Part shown: piece after piece, positions 54,913-63,596 of the stretch | Layout: the number at the start of each line of letters is the position of its first letter | Numbering within the stretch: the first letter of the stretch is position 1 | Origin: Methanofollis ethanolicus | GTDB lineage: Archaea > Halobacteriota > Methanomicrobia > Methanomicrobiales > Methanofollaceae | Length of the DNA stretch: 64,000 nt | Direction of reading: 5' to 3' | Assembly (NCBI RefSeq): GCF_001571385.1 | Contig: NZ_BCNW01000001.1 | Span: forward strand, 124,001 to 188,000 | Translations under genes and position numbers: made by a program | Notes under the pieces: model-generated | Database searches by the model: none | Seen by the model: the letters and a program-made list of their open reading frames with translations, nothing else | Told to the model about the DNA's origin: nothing

Positions 54913-55935
54913 TCAGATCCAGGTATAGTATTTCCATGCATTTCCCACTATGCTATGGGATTCCCGTATTGGACAGGGGGTGGGAGAACAGCCCCAATCT
55001 GTGGGAACATCCGAGTTCCACCTCACCCCCCCACTATTCCCCTGATAAAGGAAACCATCTCGAAAGACTGCAGTTCCTGAATCATCTGTCCACACAGGAA
55101 CACTCTCATCTGACCAGATCTCATTGGCGTGATTAACATCATTTTCTCTGAATGCCAGATGTCCGCTCCGCACCCAATTATCATCTATCCAGATGTGGTA
55201 CAGATAACCTCCACTCTCATATGTATCAGTTACGTAGATAGCATAATTCCTGTAGGTTGAAGAATCGGTTTCCCCGTGGAACTGCCATTCGCCCTCGTCA
55301 TTATCGTATGTAAAGCATTGTTTCATGTTGTCTGGAACGGATCGTGCAACGCCCACTTCTGTCCAGCATTCAGTCGAGGGATTCGGCTTCTTTCCAACAT
55401 GTGTGGTAATCACATGTTGGTAAGTCCCATCTGGTTCTACGAGCATTTCGCTCGGCTTCATATACACGTTGATTCCTCTGTACGCGTTGTTATTGGTGAC
55501 AGACATCATCTGGAGTGCCTGTTCAAGTGCTCTTGTGCTGCTTTCCGCACTGAATGGTGAGTAATCGGGACCTCGAATTTTCTGAATAATTTTCAACTCT
55601 TCTGTTGACGGGGGAGTTCCTTTCCAGCATGCTCCGGTATCTGGATACCACCCATACCCTTGTTTTGCCAGTTCTCTTGTAATGTCATCGTTAGCGTAAT
55701 TTTTAGACTTTAATTCGTTGATGAGTGTCTTTGCAGGACTTTCAAATTCATTGAGTTTTGCTGCTTCTTCTTTTGTGGGCAAGCGCTCCCGAATAACTCC
55801 CGGATCGAGAGATTCATACTGGTCGGTCGCTTCCGGCATCGCAGTTATTGCATTCACCGCCGATATTCCTGCTATGCTCACCAGCAGAAAAGCGAGGAGC
55901 AAGGAGAATGCCTGCATTACAATTCTTTTTTTCAT
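54913..55935 (-). CDS. Large secreted protein, unknown
   Basis: 340 aa. A signal peptide (about 1-30) precedes a Glu/Lys-rich lead with LPTKEEAAKLNEFESPAKTL and a beta-rich C-terminal domain (about 140-340) with GVARSVPDNMKQCFTYDNDE, YAIYVTDTYESGGYLYHIWI, DDNWVRSGHLAF. The strand pattern resembles a lectin-like or concanavalin-type sandwich, but no active-site motif stands out. Its base composition is visibly AT-richer than neighbours, which suggests later acquisition. First gene behind leader copy 2. Confidence 0.7.
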   Translation of the reverse strand: MKKRIVMQAFSLLLAFLLVSIAGISAVNAITAMPEATDQYESLDPGVIRERLPTKEEAAKLNEFESPAKTLINELKSKNYANDDITRELAKQGYGWYPDTGACWKGTPPSTEELKIIQKIRGPDYSPFSAESSTRALEQALQMMSVTNNNAYRGINVYMKPSEMLVEPDGTYQHVITTHVGKKPNPSTECWTEVGVARSVPDNMKQCFTYDNDEGEWQFHGETDSSTYRNYAIYVTDTYESGGYLYHIWIDDNWVRSGHLAFRENDVNHANEIWSDESVPVWTDDSGTAVFRDGFLYQGNSGGVRWNSDVPTDWGCSPTPCPIRESHSIVGNAWKYYTWI

Positions 55936-56088
55936 GTTTTCTACCTCCAGTGTTCCCCGGAGGCACGGGCCATACCTTCAAGTATCAGAAAGGAATACAG
56001 TGTCATGCCTCCGGGCAGTGCGGGGTCCTGTCAGAGTCTTGACAACGTGGCGGGACCCTGCCGGGAGATCCTTTCGATCTCCACAACA
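55936..56088 (-). promoter_or_regulatory. Structured 5' leader, copy 2
   Basis: Homologous to copy 1. Stem 1 pairs GGGTCCCG (56051-56058) with CAGGACCC (56023-56030): relative to copy 1 one C-G pair became T-A, a compensatory change, while one pair is lost. Stem 2, CCCGGAGG with CCTCCGGG, is unchanged (56008-56015 and 55956-55963). The inner CTTTC/GAAGG hairpin keeps pairing through a G-T wobble. A TATA-like element lies at about 56104-56114. 56115-56393 is duplicated flank and contains no gene. Confidence 0.55.
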
Positions 56089-56393
56089 CGAAATATCCAT
56101 ATTGTATTATATATCATTTCTGGCACAATCGTCTAACAGTCGCAGGATTTTCACCTCCCCGAACGGATGCATCGAACCTGAAAAATACGATCTCCCGCAT
56201 CGGCATTTCTCCTGCCTTCCTCCAAGGAAGAACACCCTATTCTGGCATCCTGCGCTCAATCAGATCTCCGTCCCGCACCGCGACGGCTCTCCTGAATAGA
56301 CCGCTCCACCATGGCCGGGGCAGTACAGACACAAAAAAATCCTCCTCTTTCCTGTACCACAACGCAGATATCCCATCCCCCCATCAGTCCTCC

Positions 56394-56876
56394 ATGAAGG
56401 TCTGTATCGTCTACTATTCTGCCACCGGGAACACGAAGAGGATCGCAGAGGCGGCCGCAGAGGCGACAGGCGCCGACCTCGTCGAGGTGAAGGACCTCGC
56501 GGCGTACTCGAAGGTGATGATGTACATCAAAGGGGCACCGAAGGCGAGGCGGGGAGAGAAGGCCGAGATCGAACCGGCCAGGATCGACGTCGCAGCCTAC
56601 GATCTGATCGCCGTCGGGACGCCGGTCTGGGCGTTCAGGGTGGCGCCGGCCGCAAACGCCATTGTCGCCGCACTTGAAAACTGCGAGGGAAAAAAGGCTG
56701 TTGCCTTTGCAACGAGCGGGGGCGTGCCTGGCGAGATTCTTTCGATCCTTGCCCGACAGATCGAAGAGCGGGGGATGATGGTCGCCGGCACCTTCCACAT
56801 CACCGATAAGGAGATCACAAAAGGGGAGGGGATGGACGGGCTTGCCCGCCTGATCAGTACTGCATCTGGCGCGTGA
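56394..56876 (+). CDS. Flavodoxin-like protein
   Basis: 160 aa. The phosphate loop is [14 protein letters not shown] near residues 8-21 and [13 protein letters not shown] and FATSGGVPG contact the flavin ring. It is in the family of small FMN electron carriers and NAD(P)H-free flavoproteins of methanogens. The end overlaps convergent purL by 23 bases. Confidence 0.88.
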   Translation: MKVCIVYYSATGNTKRIAEAAAEATGADLVEVKDLAAYSKVMMYIKGAPKARRGEKAEIEPARIDVAAYDLIAVGTPVWAFRVAPAANAIVAALENCEGKKAVAFATSGGVPGEILSILARQIEERGMMVAGTFHITDKEITKGEGMDGLARLISTASGA

Positions 56877-58926
56877 TCGAGGAGAGAGAAAATTCGATCT
56901 CCTCGGGGGTGAGGGCGAAACTCTTCGCCCCTGCGGAGAACCTGAGGCCTTCGCCGCCGACGGTGCCGATGATATCGTACGGCAGGCCGGCAAGGGCGGC
57001 GGCGTCCCTGAAAGTGACGAGGAAGCGGCCGTAGGTCTCGGAGAAGAGGGCGGTCAGGGGATCGCCTGCAAGTTTCACCTCTGCGTCGGGGCAGAGCTTC
57101 GCAAGGGCCGCAAGGAGGCCGCCCTTCGAGAGGTCGGTGACGCCGGTGATAGCGTCGGCCGCCACACGGGCGCGGACCTCCGGGACGAGCGCGGGGTCTG
57201 CCATCTCCGGGGCCTCACCGCCGCAGCCGGTCATCGCGTCGAGGATGGAGCCGCCGAAGTGCGCACCGGTCTCCCCGACAAGAGCGATCCTGTCGCCTGC
57301 CGAGGGCCGCATCCACTGGCGGACAGGACCCCTGCCGACCATCCCGATGGACGGGGTCGGCTTGATCTCGGTCCCGTACTCGTCTGACTCATTGTACAGG
57401 GAGACGTTCCCGCCGACGACCGGAACATCCATTGCGCGGGCCATGTCGCCGAGGCCGAGCACCGCCTGCTCCATCTCCCAGAAGACCTCGGGGTGGAGGG
57501 GGCTTGCAAAGTTGAGGCAGTTGACGATACAGAGGGGTTCGGCGCCGACGCATGCAAGGTTCGCCGCGTTCTCGTAGACGGCGTTTGCCGCACCGGCGTA
57601 TGGGGAGAGGGCGATCTGGCGGGGGTTGCAGCCGCAGGAAAGAGCGAGGGCGGCGTCTTCCAGACGGATCACGGCGGCGTCATGGGAGAGGGAGACCGAG
57701 CGCACCTGCACGTCGTGGTCGTACTGCCCGGATATCCAGGCCTTCGAGGCGATGTCAGGGTGGGCGAGCACCGCAAGGGCGAGGTCCTTCAGGTCGCCGG
57801 CAGGGGCGGCGTACGGGGTGCCCGCAGCCTTCGGCGCCTTCGGGAGGGCACAGCCCGGCGTCCCGCCGACGAGGAGGTCGACCGGGAGGTCGCAGACGAC
57901 CTGTCCTTCGAACTCGACGATGTACCTGGACTCCGCGATCACCTCGCCGATCTCGCTCCAGGAGAGGTCGTACTTCTCGGCGATCGCACCCATCAGAGCG
58001 ACGTCCTCAGGGGCGACCTCGACGAGCATCCTCTCCTGTGACTCGGCGAGCATGATCTCGACCGGGTTCATCCCGGTCTCCCGCAGGTGGACGCGGTCGG
58101 CATGGAGGCGGGCGCCAAAGGAACTCGCCATCTCGGACGAGGCGCCAGCAAGACCGGCAGCACCGAGGTCGCGGCAGGAAAGGACTTTCCCGGTCTCCGC
58201 CATCTCGCAGGTCGCCTCGATGAGAAGTTTCTCGGTGAAGGGGTCGCCGACCTGGACGCTCGGCCTGTCCTCGGCCTCCGCACCTTCGGAGAGGTCGCGG
58301 GAGGCGAAAGAGGCGCCACCAAGGCCGTCACGCCCGGTTGATGAGCCAAAGAGGACAAGCCGATTGCCCGGCGCCTTCACCCTGGCGGTGGTGAACCGCT
58401 CGGGCGGGACGACGCCGACGCAGACGACGTTCACGAGAGGGTTGCCCTGGTACGACGGGTCGAAGACGGTCTCTCCCCGCACCACGGGCACGCCGATGCA
58501 GTTCCCGTAGTCGCCGATGCCGGCGACGATGTGCTCGAAGAGGTACCGCGTCTTCTCCTCGGAGAGGGCGCCGAAGTACAGGGGGTCCATCAGGGCGATG
58601 GGCCGTGCGCCCATGGATATGATGTCACGCACGATCCCGCCGACGCCGGTGGCGGCGCCGTCGTACGGGTCCACATAGCTCGGGTGGTTGTGGCTCTCCA
58701 TCCCGACGGCAAGGGCGCAGGTGTCGGAGAAGCGGACGATGGCGGCGTCGTCACCCGGCCCGAGGATGACATTTTTTCCCTCTGTCGGGAGGGTCTTTAA
58801 CAGCCCCTTGGTGGAGCGGTACGAGCAGTGCTCGCTCCAGAGGTTCTCGAAACAGGCAGCCTCCACATCGGTGAGGCCCCTGCCCAGTTTTCCGGTGATA
58901 AACGCGAGGTCATCGGCAGACAGCAT
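56854..58926 (-). CDS. purL: Phosphoribosylformylglycinamidine synthase subunit PurL
   Basis: 690 aa, the small archaeal/Bacillus-type PurL that works with separate PurS and PurQ. It amidates FGAR to FGAM with ATP in purine synthesis. Visible are [53 protein letters not shown] and [18 protein letters not shown] 58926 lies at the start of the conserved domain. purS and purQ are not in the window. Confidence 0.96.
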   Translation of the reverse strand: MLSADDLAFITGKLGRGLTDVEAACFENLWSEHCSYRSTKGLLKTLPTEGKNVILGPGDDAAIVRFSDTCALAVGMESHNHPSYVDPYDGAATGVGGIVRDIISMGARPIALMDPLYFGALSEEKTRYLFEHIVAGIGDYGNCIGVPVVRGETVFDPSYQGNPLVNVVCVGVVPPERFTTARVKAPGNRLVLFGSSTGRDGLGGASFASRDLSEGAEAEDRPSVQVGDPFTEKLLIEATCEMAETGKVLSCRDLGAAGLAGASSEMASSFGARLHADRVHLRETGMNPVEIMLAESQERMLVEVAPEDVALMGAIAEKYDLSWSEIGEVIAESRYIVEFEGQVVCDLPVDLLVGGTPGCALPKAPKAAGTPYAAPAGDLKDLALAVLAHPDIASKAWISGQYDHDVQVRSVSLSHDAAVIRLEDAALALSCGCNPRQIALSPYAGAANAVYENAANLACVGAEPLCIVNCLNFASPLHPEVFWEMEQAVLGLGDMARAMDVPVVGGNVSLYNESDEYGTEIKPTPSIGMVGRGPVRQWMRPSAGDRIALVGETGAHFGGSILDAMTGCGGEAPEMADPALVPEVRARVAADAITGVTDLSKGGLLAALAKLCPDAEVKLAGDPLTALFSETYGRFLVTFRDAAALAGLPYDIIGTVGGEGLRFSAGAKSFALTPEEIEFSLSSITRQMQY

Positions 58927-59010
58927 GTACTCACAGGTGGGTTTCGGGGCCTATATATCCATCTCAGGGGTGCTATCCCTTTTAACCGATCCCGGCAATA
59001 GTATAACACC

Positions 59011-59622
59011 ATGGCAGATCCCTATGAAGAGTTGCTGAAGAAAGCCTACGCCAATATCACCGAAATCGGCCCGAGTGCCGAGCGGTTTCATATTCCCGAG
59101 GCGAAGGTCTACATGGAGGGCAAGACCACCGTCATCGAGAACTTCGGGGACATCGCCGGATATATCAGGCGAGAGCCCGACCACCTGATGAAATATCTCG
59201 TCGGCGAGCTTGGTACGGCAGGAAAGATCGAGGGCGGCCGCGCGGTCTTCAACGGGAAATTCGAGGAGTCGGTGATCTCCTCGGCGATCAAGAACTATGT
59301 CGAGGACTACGTGATCTGCTCCGAGTGCGGGCGGCCTGACACGAGACTTGTCAAGGACGACCGTATCCTCATCCTGAGGTGCGACGCCTGCGGCGGTCAC
59401 CGACCGGTGAGGAAGCGCAAGGCACGGACAGAGGAACCGGGCAGCCGTCTTGAGGAGGGCGCGATCGTGGACGTCAGGATCGAGTCTATCTCCAGGCGCG
59501 GCGACGGCGTGGCACGGATCGGGAAATACATCATGTATGTCTCGAACGCCCGCCCGGGCCAGACCGTCAAGGTCAAGATCACCAGAATATCGGGATCGAT
59601 CATCTTCACCGAGCGGGCCTGA
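59011..59622 (+). CDS. Translation initiation factor aIF2-beta with C-terminal TRAM domain
   Basis: 203 aa. The IF2-beta core (about 1-135) has the N-terminal helix, [20 protein letters not shown] and the zinc finger [20 protein letters not shown] then CDACG. aIF2-beta normally stops at about 140 residues. Here a basic linker leads to a TRAM domain (about 145-203: [37 protein letters not shown]), an RNA-binding fold. This fusion occurs in some methanogens. Confidence 0.94.
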   Translation: MADPYEELLKKAYANITEIGPSAERFHIPEAKVYMEGKTTVIENFGDIAGYIRREPDHLMKYLVGELGTAGKIEGGRAVFNGKFEESVISSAIKNYVEDYVICSECGRPDTRLVKDDRILILRCDACGGHRPVRKRKARTEEPGSRLEEGAIVDVRIESISRRGDGVARIGKYIMYVSNARPGQTVKVKITRISGSIIFTERA

Positions 59623-60240
59623 TCAGGGTTTCCTGATCTCGACCCAGAACCCGGCCTCATCCTTTTTTATCCGGGCTGAATGAAGCCCGGCACGGGAAAG
59701 GTCGGAAAGAAGGGAGGCAGGGGTGGCACGGCCGCTCCTCCTGACGACGTCCCTGTCCCAGTCAGGATTTATCTCCCGCATTTTTCGGAATATCTCCTCC
59801 TGCAGGGCCCGTGTCCCGAAACTCCCGCCCAGATAGGCGGTGCCACCCGGCGCAAGGGTACGGTGCACCTCCGCAAAGGCCCGGACGCGGTCTTCCCAGA
59901 AAAAGATGGAACCCCGGGAAACGAAGAGGTCGACGGTGCCGTCCCTGAAGGGAAGGACGTGGACGTTGCCGAGAAGGGGGAAGACCCGGCCTTCAAGGCC
60001 GGCATCCCTGATATGCTCCCCGGCAAAGCCGAGCATCTCGGCGGAAAAGTCGAAGGCCAGGACGTCCATCGCAGAGGCGCGGGCAAGAGCGATGGCAAGG
60101 AGGCCGGGGCCTGTACCGAGGTCTACGCAGAGCCCGTCTTTTTTTCCGGACCAGGAAAGAAGCCTCTCCGCGATCACCGGGTAGAGAGGAGAAAAGATGC
60201 GGGTTGCGATCCGGTCGAAGCCGGCCGCGTCCCTCTTCAT
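59623..60240 (-). CDS. SAM-dependent methyltransferase
   Basis: 205 aa from ATG 60240. Class I fold: VDLGTGPGLLAIALARAS binds SAM, DVLAFDFSAEMLGFA holds the acidic ribose residue, and VSRGSIFFWEDRVRAFAEVH is the post-motif region. Substrate unknown. It starts 2 bases after the rpoL stop, so it shares rpoL's transcript; the longer frame to 60288 overlaps rpoL and is unlikely. Confidence 0.88.
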   Translation of the reverse strand: MKRDAAGFDRIATRIFSPLYPVIAERLLSWSGKKDGLCVDLGTGPGLLAIALARASAMDVLAFDFSAEMLGFAGEHIRDAGLEGRVFPLLGNVHVLPFRDGTVDLFVSRGSIFFWEDRVRAFAEVHRTLAPGGTAYLGGSFGTRALQEEIFRKMREINPDWDRDVVRRSGRATPASLLSDLSRAGLHSARIKKDEAGFWVEIRKP

Positions 60241-60242
60241 GC

Positions 60243-60521
60243 TTATGCGGTCTTTTGAGCCCGGATCTGGGCGAGGAGTTCGTCGCACTGGGCGTTCGTG
60301 CGGGCGCAGGCCTCCAGGATCACGGTGATGGGATCCTTTCCCCCGCGTGTTGTGACGAGGAGTTCGGGGTCGGAGAACTGGTACTTTATTTCGTATCGTG
60401 CCACGTCGACGGAGAGGTCGGTGAGGATCTCCTCGACGAGGGCGTTCATGAAGGTGTGACCCTCTCCCTTCAGGACCATCCGCACCTTGTCCTCTTCACG
60501 CTCAAGGATCTTGACATCCAT
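60243..60521 (-). CDS. rpoL: DNA-directed RNA polymerase subunit L (Rpo11)
   Basis: 92 aa. EGHTFMNALVEEILTD is the Rpo11/RPB11 helix-1 motif, and ARYEIKYQFSDPELLVTTRG and DPITVILEACART complete the alpha-like fold that pairs with Rpo3 in RNA polymerase assembly. First gene before the methyltransferase. Confidence 0.93.
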   Translation of the reverse strand: MDVKILEREEDKVRMVLKGEGHTFMNALVEEILTDLSVDVARYEIKYQFSDPELLVTTRGGKDPITVILEACARTNAQCDELLAQIRAQKTA

Positions 60522-60632
60522 GTATGTGTAGGTGGTGGGCAGGAGAGTATATAGATATGGGTACCGGGAAAGGCGCGGGATCCGGCGGCCGATATGAGGG
60601 TTTTTATGCCGGGAGGGGGGAGATAGGGGTGC

Positions 60633-61913
60633 ATGGAGAGAGGCGGTCGGCTGAAGAGGGCCCTTGGTCTCCCTGAGGTCACTCTCTCAGGGGTCGGGAT
60701 CATCCTCGGCGCCGGGATCTATGCCCTGATGGGGGAGGCGGCCGGGCTTGCCGGGAATGCTGTCTGGGTCGCCTTCGGGATATCGGCGGTGATGGCGGCA
60801 TGCACCGGGCTTGCCTATGCCGAACTCTCCTCGATGTTTCCGCGGGCGTCGGCAGAGTACGCCTATGTGGGCCGGGCCTTCGGGCAGACGGCCGCCTTCC
60901 TTGTCGGCTGGCTCATCCTTGCCTCGGGCGTCCTCTCCGCTGCGACGGTCGCATTGGGTTTCGGCGGCTATGTCTTTGGTCTTTCCGGCATACCGGCTGT
61001 CCCGGCAGCCCTGTTCCTCATCGCAGGGCTTGCGGCGATCGGGGTGTACGGGATCAGGGAGACAGCCCTCTTTGCGATTGTGATGACCCTCGTCGAGGCC
61101 GGGGGGATCGTCTTCGTGATCGTCATCGGGATCCCGTACCTCGGGTCTGTAGACTACTTCGCGATGCCGAAGGGTCTACCCGGGGTGTTCCAGGCCTCGG
61201 CCCTGGTCTTCTTCGCGTACATGGGTTTCGAGGAGATGGTGAAACTTGCCGAGGAGACGAGGGAGCCGGAGAAGACGATCCCGCGGGCCCTCGTCCTCGC
61301 CCTTGCCGCGGCTGTGGTGCTGTACATGCTCGTGACGGTGAGCGCGGTCTCAGTCCTCGGCTGGGAGGGTCTTGCGGCCACACCCGCACCTTTTGCCGCG
61401 ATCGCGGATGCGGCCCTCGGCGGGAGCGCCTCCTTCCTCATCTCCCTTGTGGCCCTCTGTGCGACGGCGAACACCTCTCTCCTCCTCATCGTCGCCACGT
61501 CGCGCCTCGCCTGGGGGATGGCCGGCGACGGCGCCCTGCCGACCCTCCTTGCACAGGTGCACCCGACTTTCGGGACGCCGTGGGCGGCGGTCGCGGTCGC
61601 CGCCGCCCTCGCGGCGGCATTCACCCTCACCGGCGAGATCGCGTATGTGGCGAACGCGACGAATTTCGCTCTCTTCCTCACCTTCGCCCTGATCAACGCG
61701 ACAGTGGTCGTCCTCCGCGTGAGAGATCCCGATGTCCTCCGTCCCTTCCGGGTCCCCCTCGCGGTGCGGGGGGTGCCCATTGTGCCTCTCCTCGGCATCC
61801 TCTTTTCCTTCTTTCTCCTCCTCCAGATCGAGATCGAGATCGTCCTTCTCGGCCTCGGCATCCTCCTGGTGGGGTGGGGGGTGTCAAGGGTGTACAGGGG
61901 AGGGAAAGAATAG
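60633..61913 (+). CDS. APC-family amino acid permease
   Basis: 426 aa, about 12 membrane helices. The N-terminal GVGIILGAGIYALMGEAAGLAG is the APC substrate-binding helix 1 motif, and FFAYMGFEEMVKLAEETREP matches helix 6 and the following loop of CAT/YfnA-like transporters. It imports amino acids by proton or sodium symport; specificity cannot be assigned. Confidence 0.9.
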   Translation: MERGGRLKRALGLPEVTLSGVGIILGAGIYALMGEAAGLAGNAVWVAFGISAVMAACTGLAYAELSSMFPRASAEYAYVGRAFGQTAAFLVGWLILASGVLSAATVALGFGGYVFGLSGIPAVPAALFLIAGLAAIGVYGIRETALFAIVMTLVEAGGIVFVIVIGIPYLGSVDYFAMPKGLPGVFQASALVFFAYMGFEEMVKLAEETREPEKTIPRALVLALAAAVVLYMLVTVSAVSVLGWEGLAATPAPFAAIADAALGGSASFLISLVALCATANTSLLLIVATSRLAWGMAGDGALPTLLAQVHPTFGTPWAAVAVAAALAAAFTLTGEIAYVANATNFALFLTFALINATVVVLRVRDPDVLRPFRVPLAVRGVPIVPLLGILFSFFLLLQIEIEIVLLGLGILLVGWGVSRVYRGGKE

Positions 61914-61919
61914 AAGTCG

Positions 61920-62470
61920 AGAGAAGAGGGGATCTAGTGAGTGGGGAAAGGTGATTGGTCGATGTCTCGCGTCGGTGGAGGCCTTGAAAACCCGATGGAT
62001 CTCTCCGTTCCCTTCAGTCGTTCCCGCTCAGGATGGAGGGTGATGGCAATCTCCCTCCAGGGGAGGGCGCCGACCCATTGCCTTCCCCATACAGGCCACC
62101 GGGGGCTCCTCGAAAACCTTCGGCTCATGGCACATCATAGATGTGCCTGCTCAGGAAATCTCCGATTTCCTGTGTTCTCGAACTCGCTACGCTCGTTGCC
62201 CCCGGACCCCCACCTGCGATTGGCCCGGGGAAGGGCGGATGTGATCACGAGGGGGGGAAATTGCCATCCCACCCCTAATCCTGAGCGGAGTGCGACCGAA
62301 GGGAGTCGAGAAGACGAAGTCTTCGCTGTCCGAACGAAGGGAGGTCAAGAAGGTCGAAGACCTTCACTGTGGTCCCCCGGCGCGAGCGTACGGGAAGGCA
62401 CGTTGACCGGCAGACCCCACAAAACAATTTTCATGGAGTATGCTTGAGTCCCCGGGACTCACGCCTGATT
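61920..62470. repeat. Composite repeat region with hairpin modules
   Basis: A compound of the same elements. CCGGGGGCTCCTCGAAAACC, CTCGAACTCGCTACGCTCGT and GCCCCCGGACCCCC (about 62100-62215) match the element core with two hairpin units inserted. A pair of further units lies at about 62285-62375. The right part, about 62385-62470, is the reverse complement of the type B copy at 6173-6290. No gene is supported in 61914-62875. Confidence 0.65.
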
Positions 62471-62515
62471 CTACAAAACCTATGAGTACTTCACCCGATC
62501 CAAAAAAGAAAAATC

Positions 62516-62851
62516 GGCTCTGTAGAAACCCTTGCGGGAAAGTACTTCCTGAAGTGATAGGGGAAAATTCCATTCAGAAGTGCCTGCGCCGGGGGGGCTG
62601 CCGCTCAAAAAACTACGTTTTTCTCATACTCACTTCGTTCGCACCCTGCCATTACGATAGGGGCCGGGATGGCCTCCTCCTCCAAAACTCCGACCCTTTC
62701 TTCCCGGGACCAATCCTCGCGCGGGGAACGAGCGTCAGCGAGTTCGAGAAGACGGAGTCTTCGAGGTCCGGGGGCAAAAGTCCCCCGGCGAACGGGAAGG
62801 CAGAGGATCAGCACGCATTATCAACCGATATAGGAGGATTTCTACAGAGCC
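62516..62851. repeat. Type A inverted-repeat element (336 bp), reference copy
   Basis: GGCTCTGTAGAAA (62516-62528) and TTTCTACAGAGCC (62839-62851) are perfect 13-bp inverted repeats, and AAAAATC occurs on both sides (62509-62515 and 62852-62858) as a 7-bp target duplication. The copy is longer than the 50.4 kb one partly because an approximately 39-bp hairpin module (62727-62765) splits CGCGCGGGG/GTCCGGGGG. Confidence 0.93.
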
Positions 62852-62875
62852 AAAAATCCCGAAAACCCCGTCCCC

Positions 62876-63595
62876 TCACAACTCGAAAGTCTCGCCGTCC
62901 ATCGCAAGGTGGGGGGTGTCCCAGGGGATGAGGTGAGAGGCGTGGGTGCAACGGAAGTCCTTTGGCCTGAGTTCTTCCGCCATCTTCAGGGCGTCGGCAT
63001 AGTTCATGTGCTTGGTGATGGTATACCCCGGCGGGACGATGGCGTCGAGGACCAGGAGGTCGGCACCCGCGAGAGCCTCTTTCGTCGCCGCCGGCATGCG
63101 GTCGTTTGTGTCGGAGGTGAGGGCGAGCACCGCCCCGTCATGCTCGATGCGGACGCCATAGGTCGGCATCGGCGGGTGGTCCACCGTCAGGAGGGTGACC
63201 TCCGCGCCGAAGAGGGAGAAAGGCCGGTACGGTTCGACGGCGTGCTCTTCGAGAGAGAGAAAAGAGAAGACCGAGCCCGCATAGTCGAGAGTAGGGGCGG
63301 CGGCATAGACCGGCGGCACCTTCTGCACCCGGTAGAACTCGCCGTAGCCCATGAAGTGATCATAATGGCCGTGGGTCCAGATCACGGCGTCGATGTGTGG
63401 CGAACCGGCGGCGATGAGCTGGGCCCTGAGGTCGGGGCCGGTGTCCACCAGAATGTGCTTCTCCCCGACCTCCACAAGGACGGCCGCTCTCAGGCGTTGC
63501 CTGCCGGTGTGGCTGGCCCCGGCGCAGACCGGGCACGAACACCCGATCTTCGGTGTCCCGATGGCGTCCCCGGTCCCGAGCAGCGTGACCTTCAT
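62876..63595 (-). CDS. MBL-fold phosphodiesterase, PhnP-like
   Basis: 239 aa. The metal motif THGHYDHFMGYGE (HxHxDH) and a C-terminal ASHLIPWDTPH are metallo-beta-lactamase fold signatures. The N-terminal GTPKIGCSCPVCAG zinc-binding Cys set and LGTGDAIG start are typical of PhnP-like cyclic phosphodiesterases. Substrate is a cyclic phosphate, perhaps a cyclic ribose phosphate or nucleotide. One base separates it from the AAA ATPase stop. Confidence 0.88.
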   Translation of the reverse strand: MKVTLLGTGDAIGTPKIGCSCPVCAGASHTGRQRLRAAVLVEVGEKHILVDTGPDLRAQLIAAGSPHIDAVIWTHGHYDHFMGYGEFYRVQKVPPVYAAAPTLDYAGSVFSFLSLEEHAVEPYRPFSLFGAEVTLLTVDHPPMPTYGVRIEHDGAVLALTSDTNDRMPAATKEALAGADLLVLDAIVPPGYTITKHMNYADALKMAEELRPKDFRCTHASHLIPWDTPHLAMDGETFEL

Positions 63596-63596
63596 C

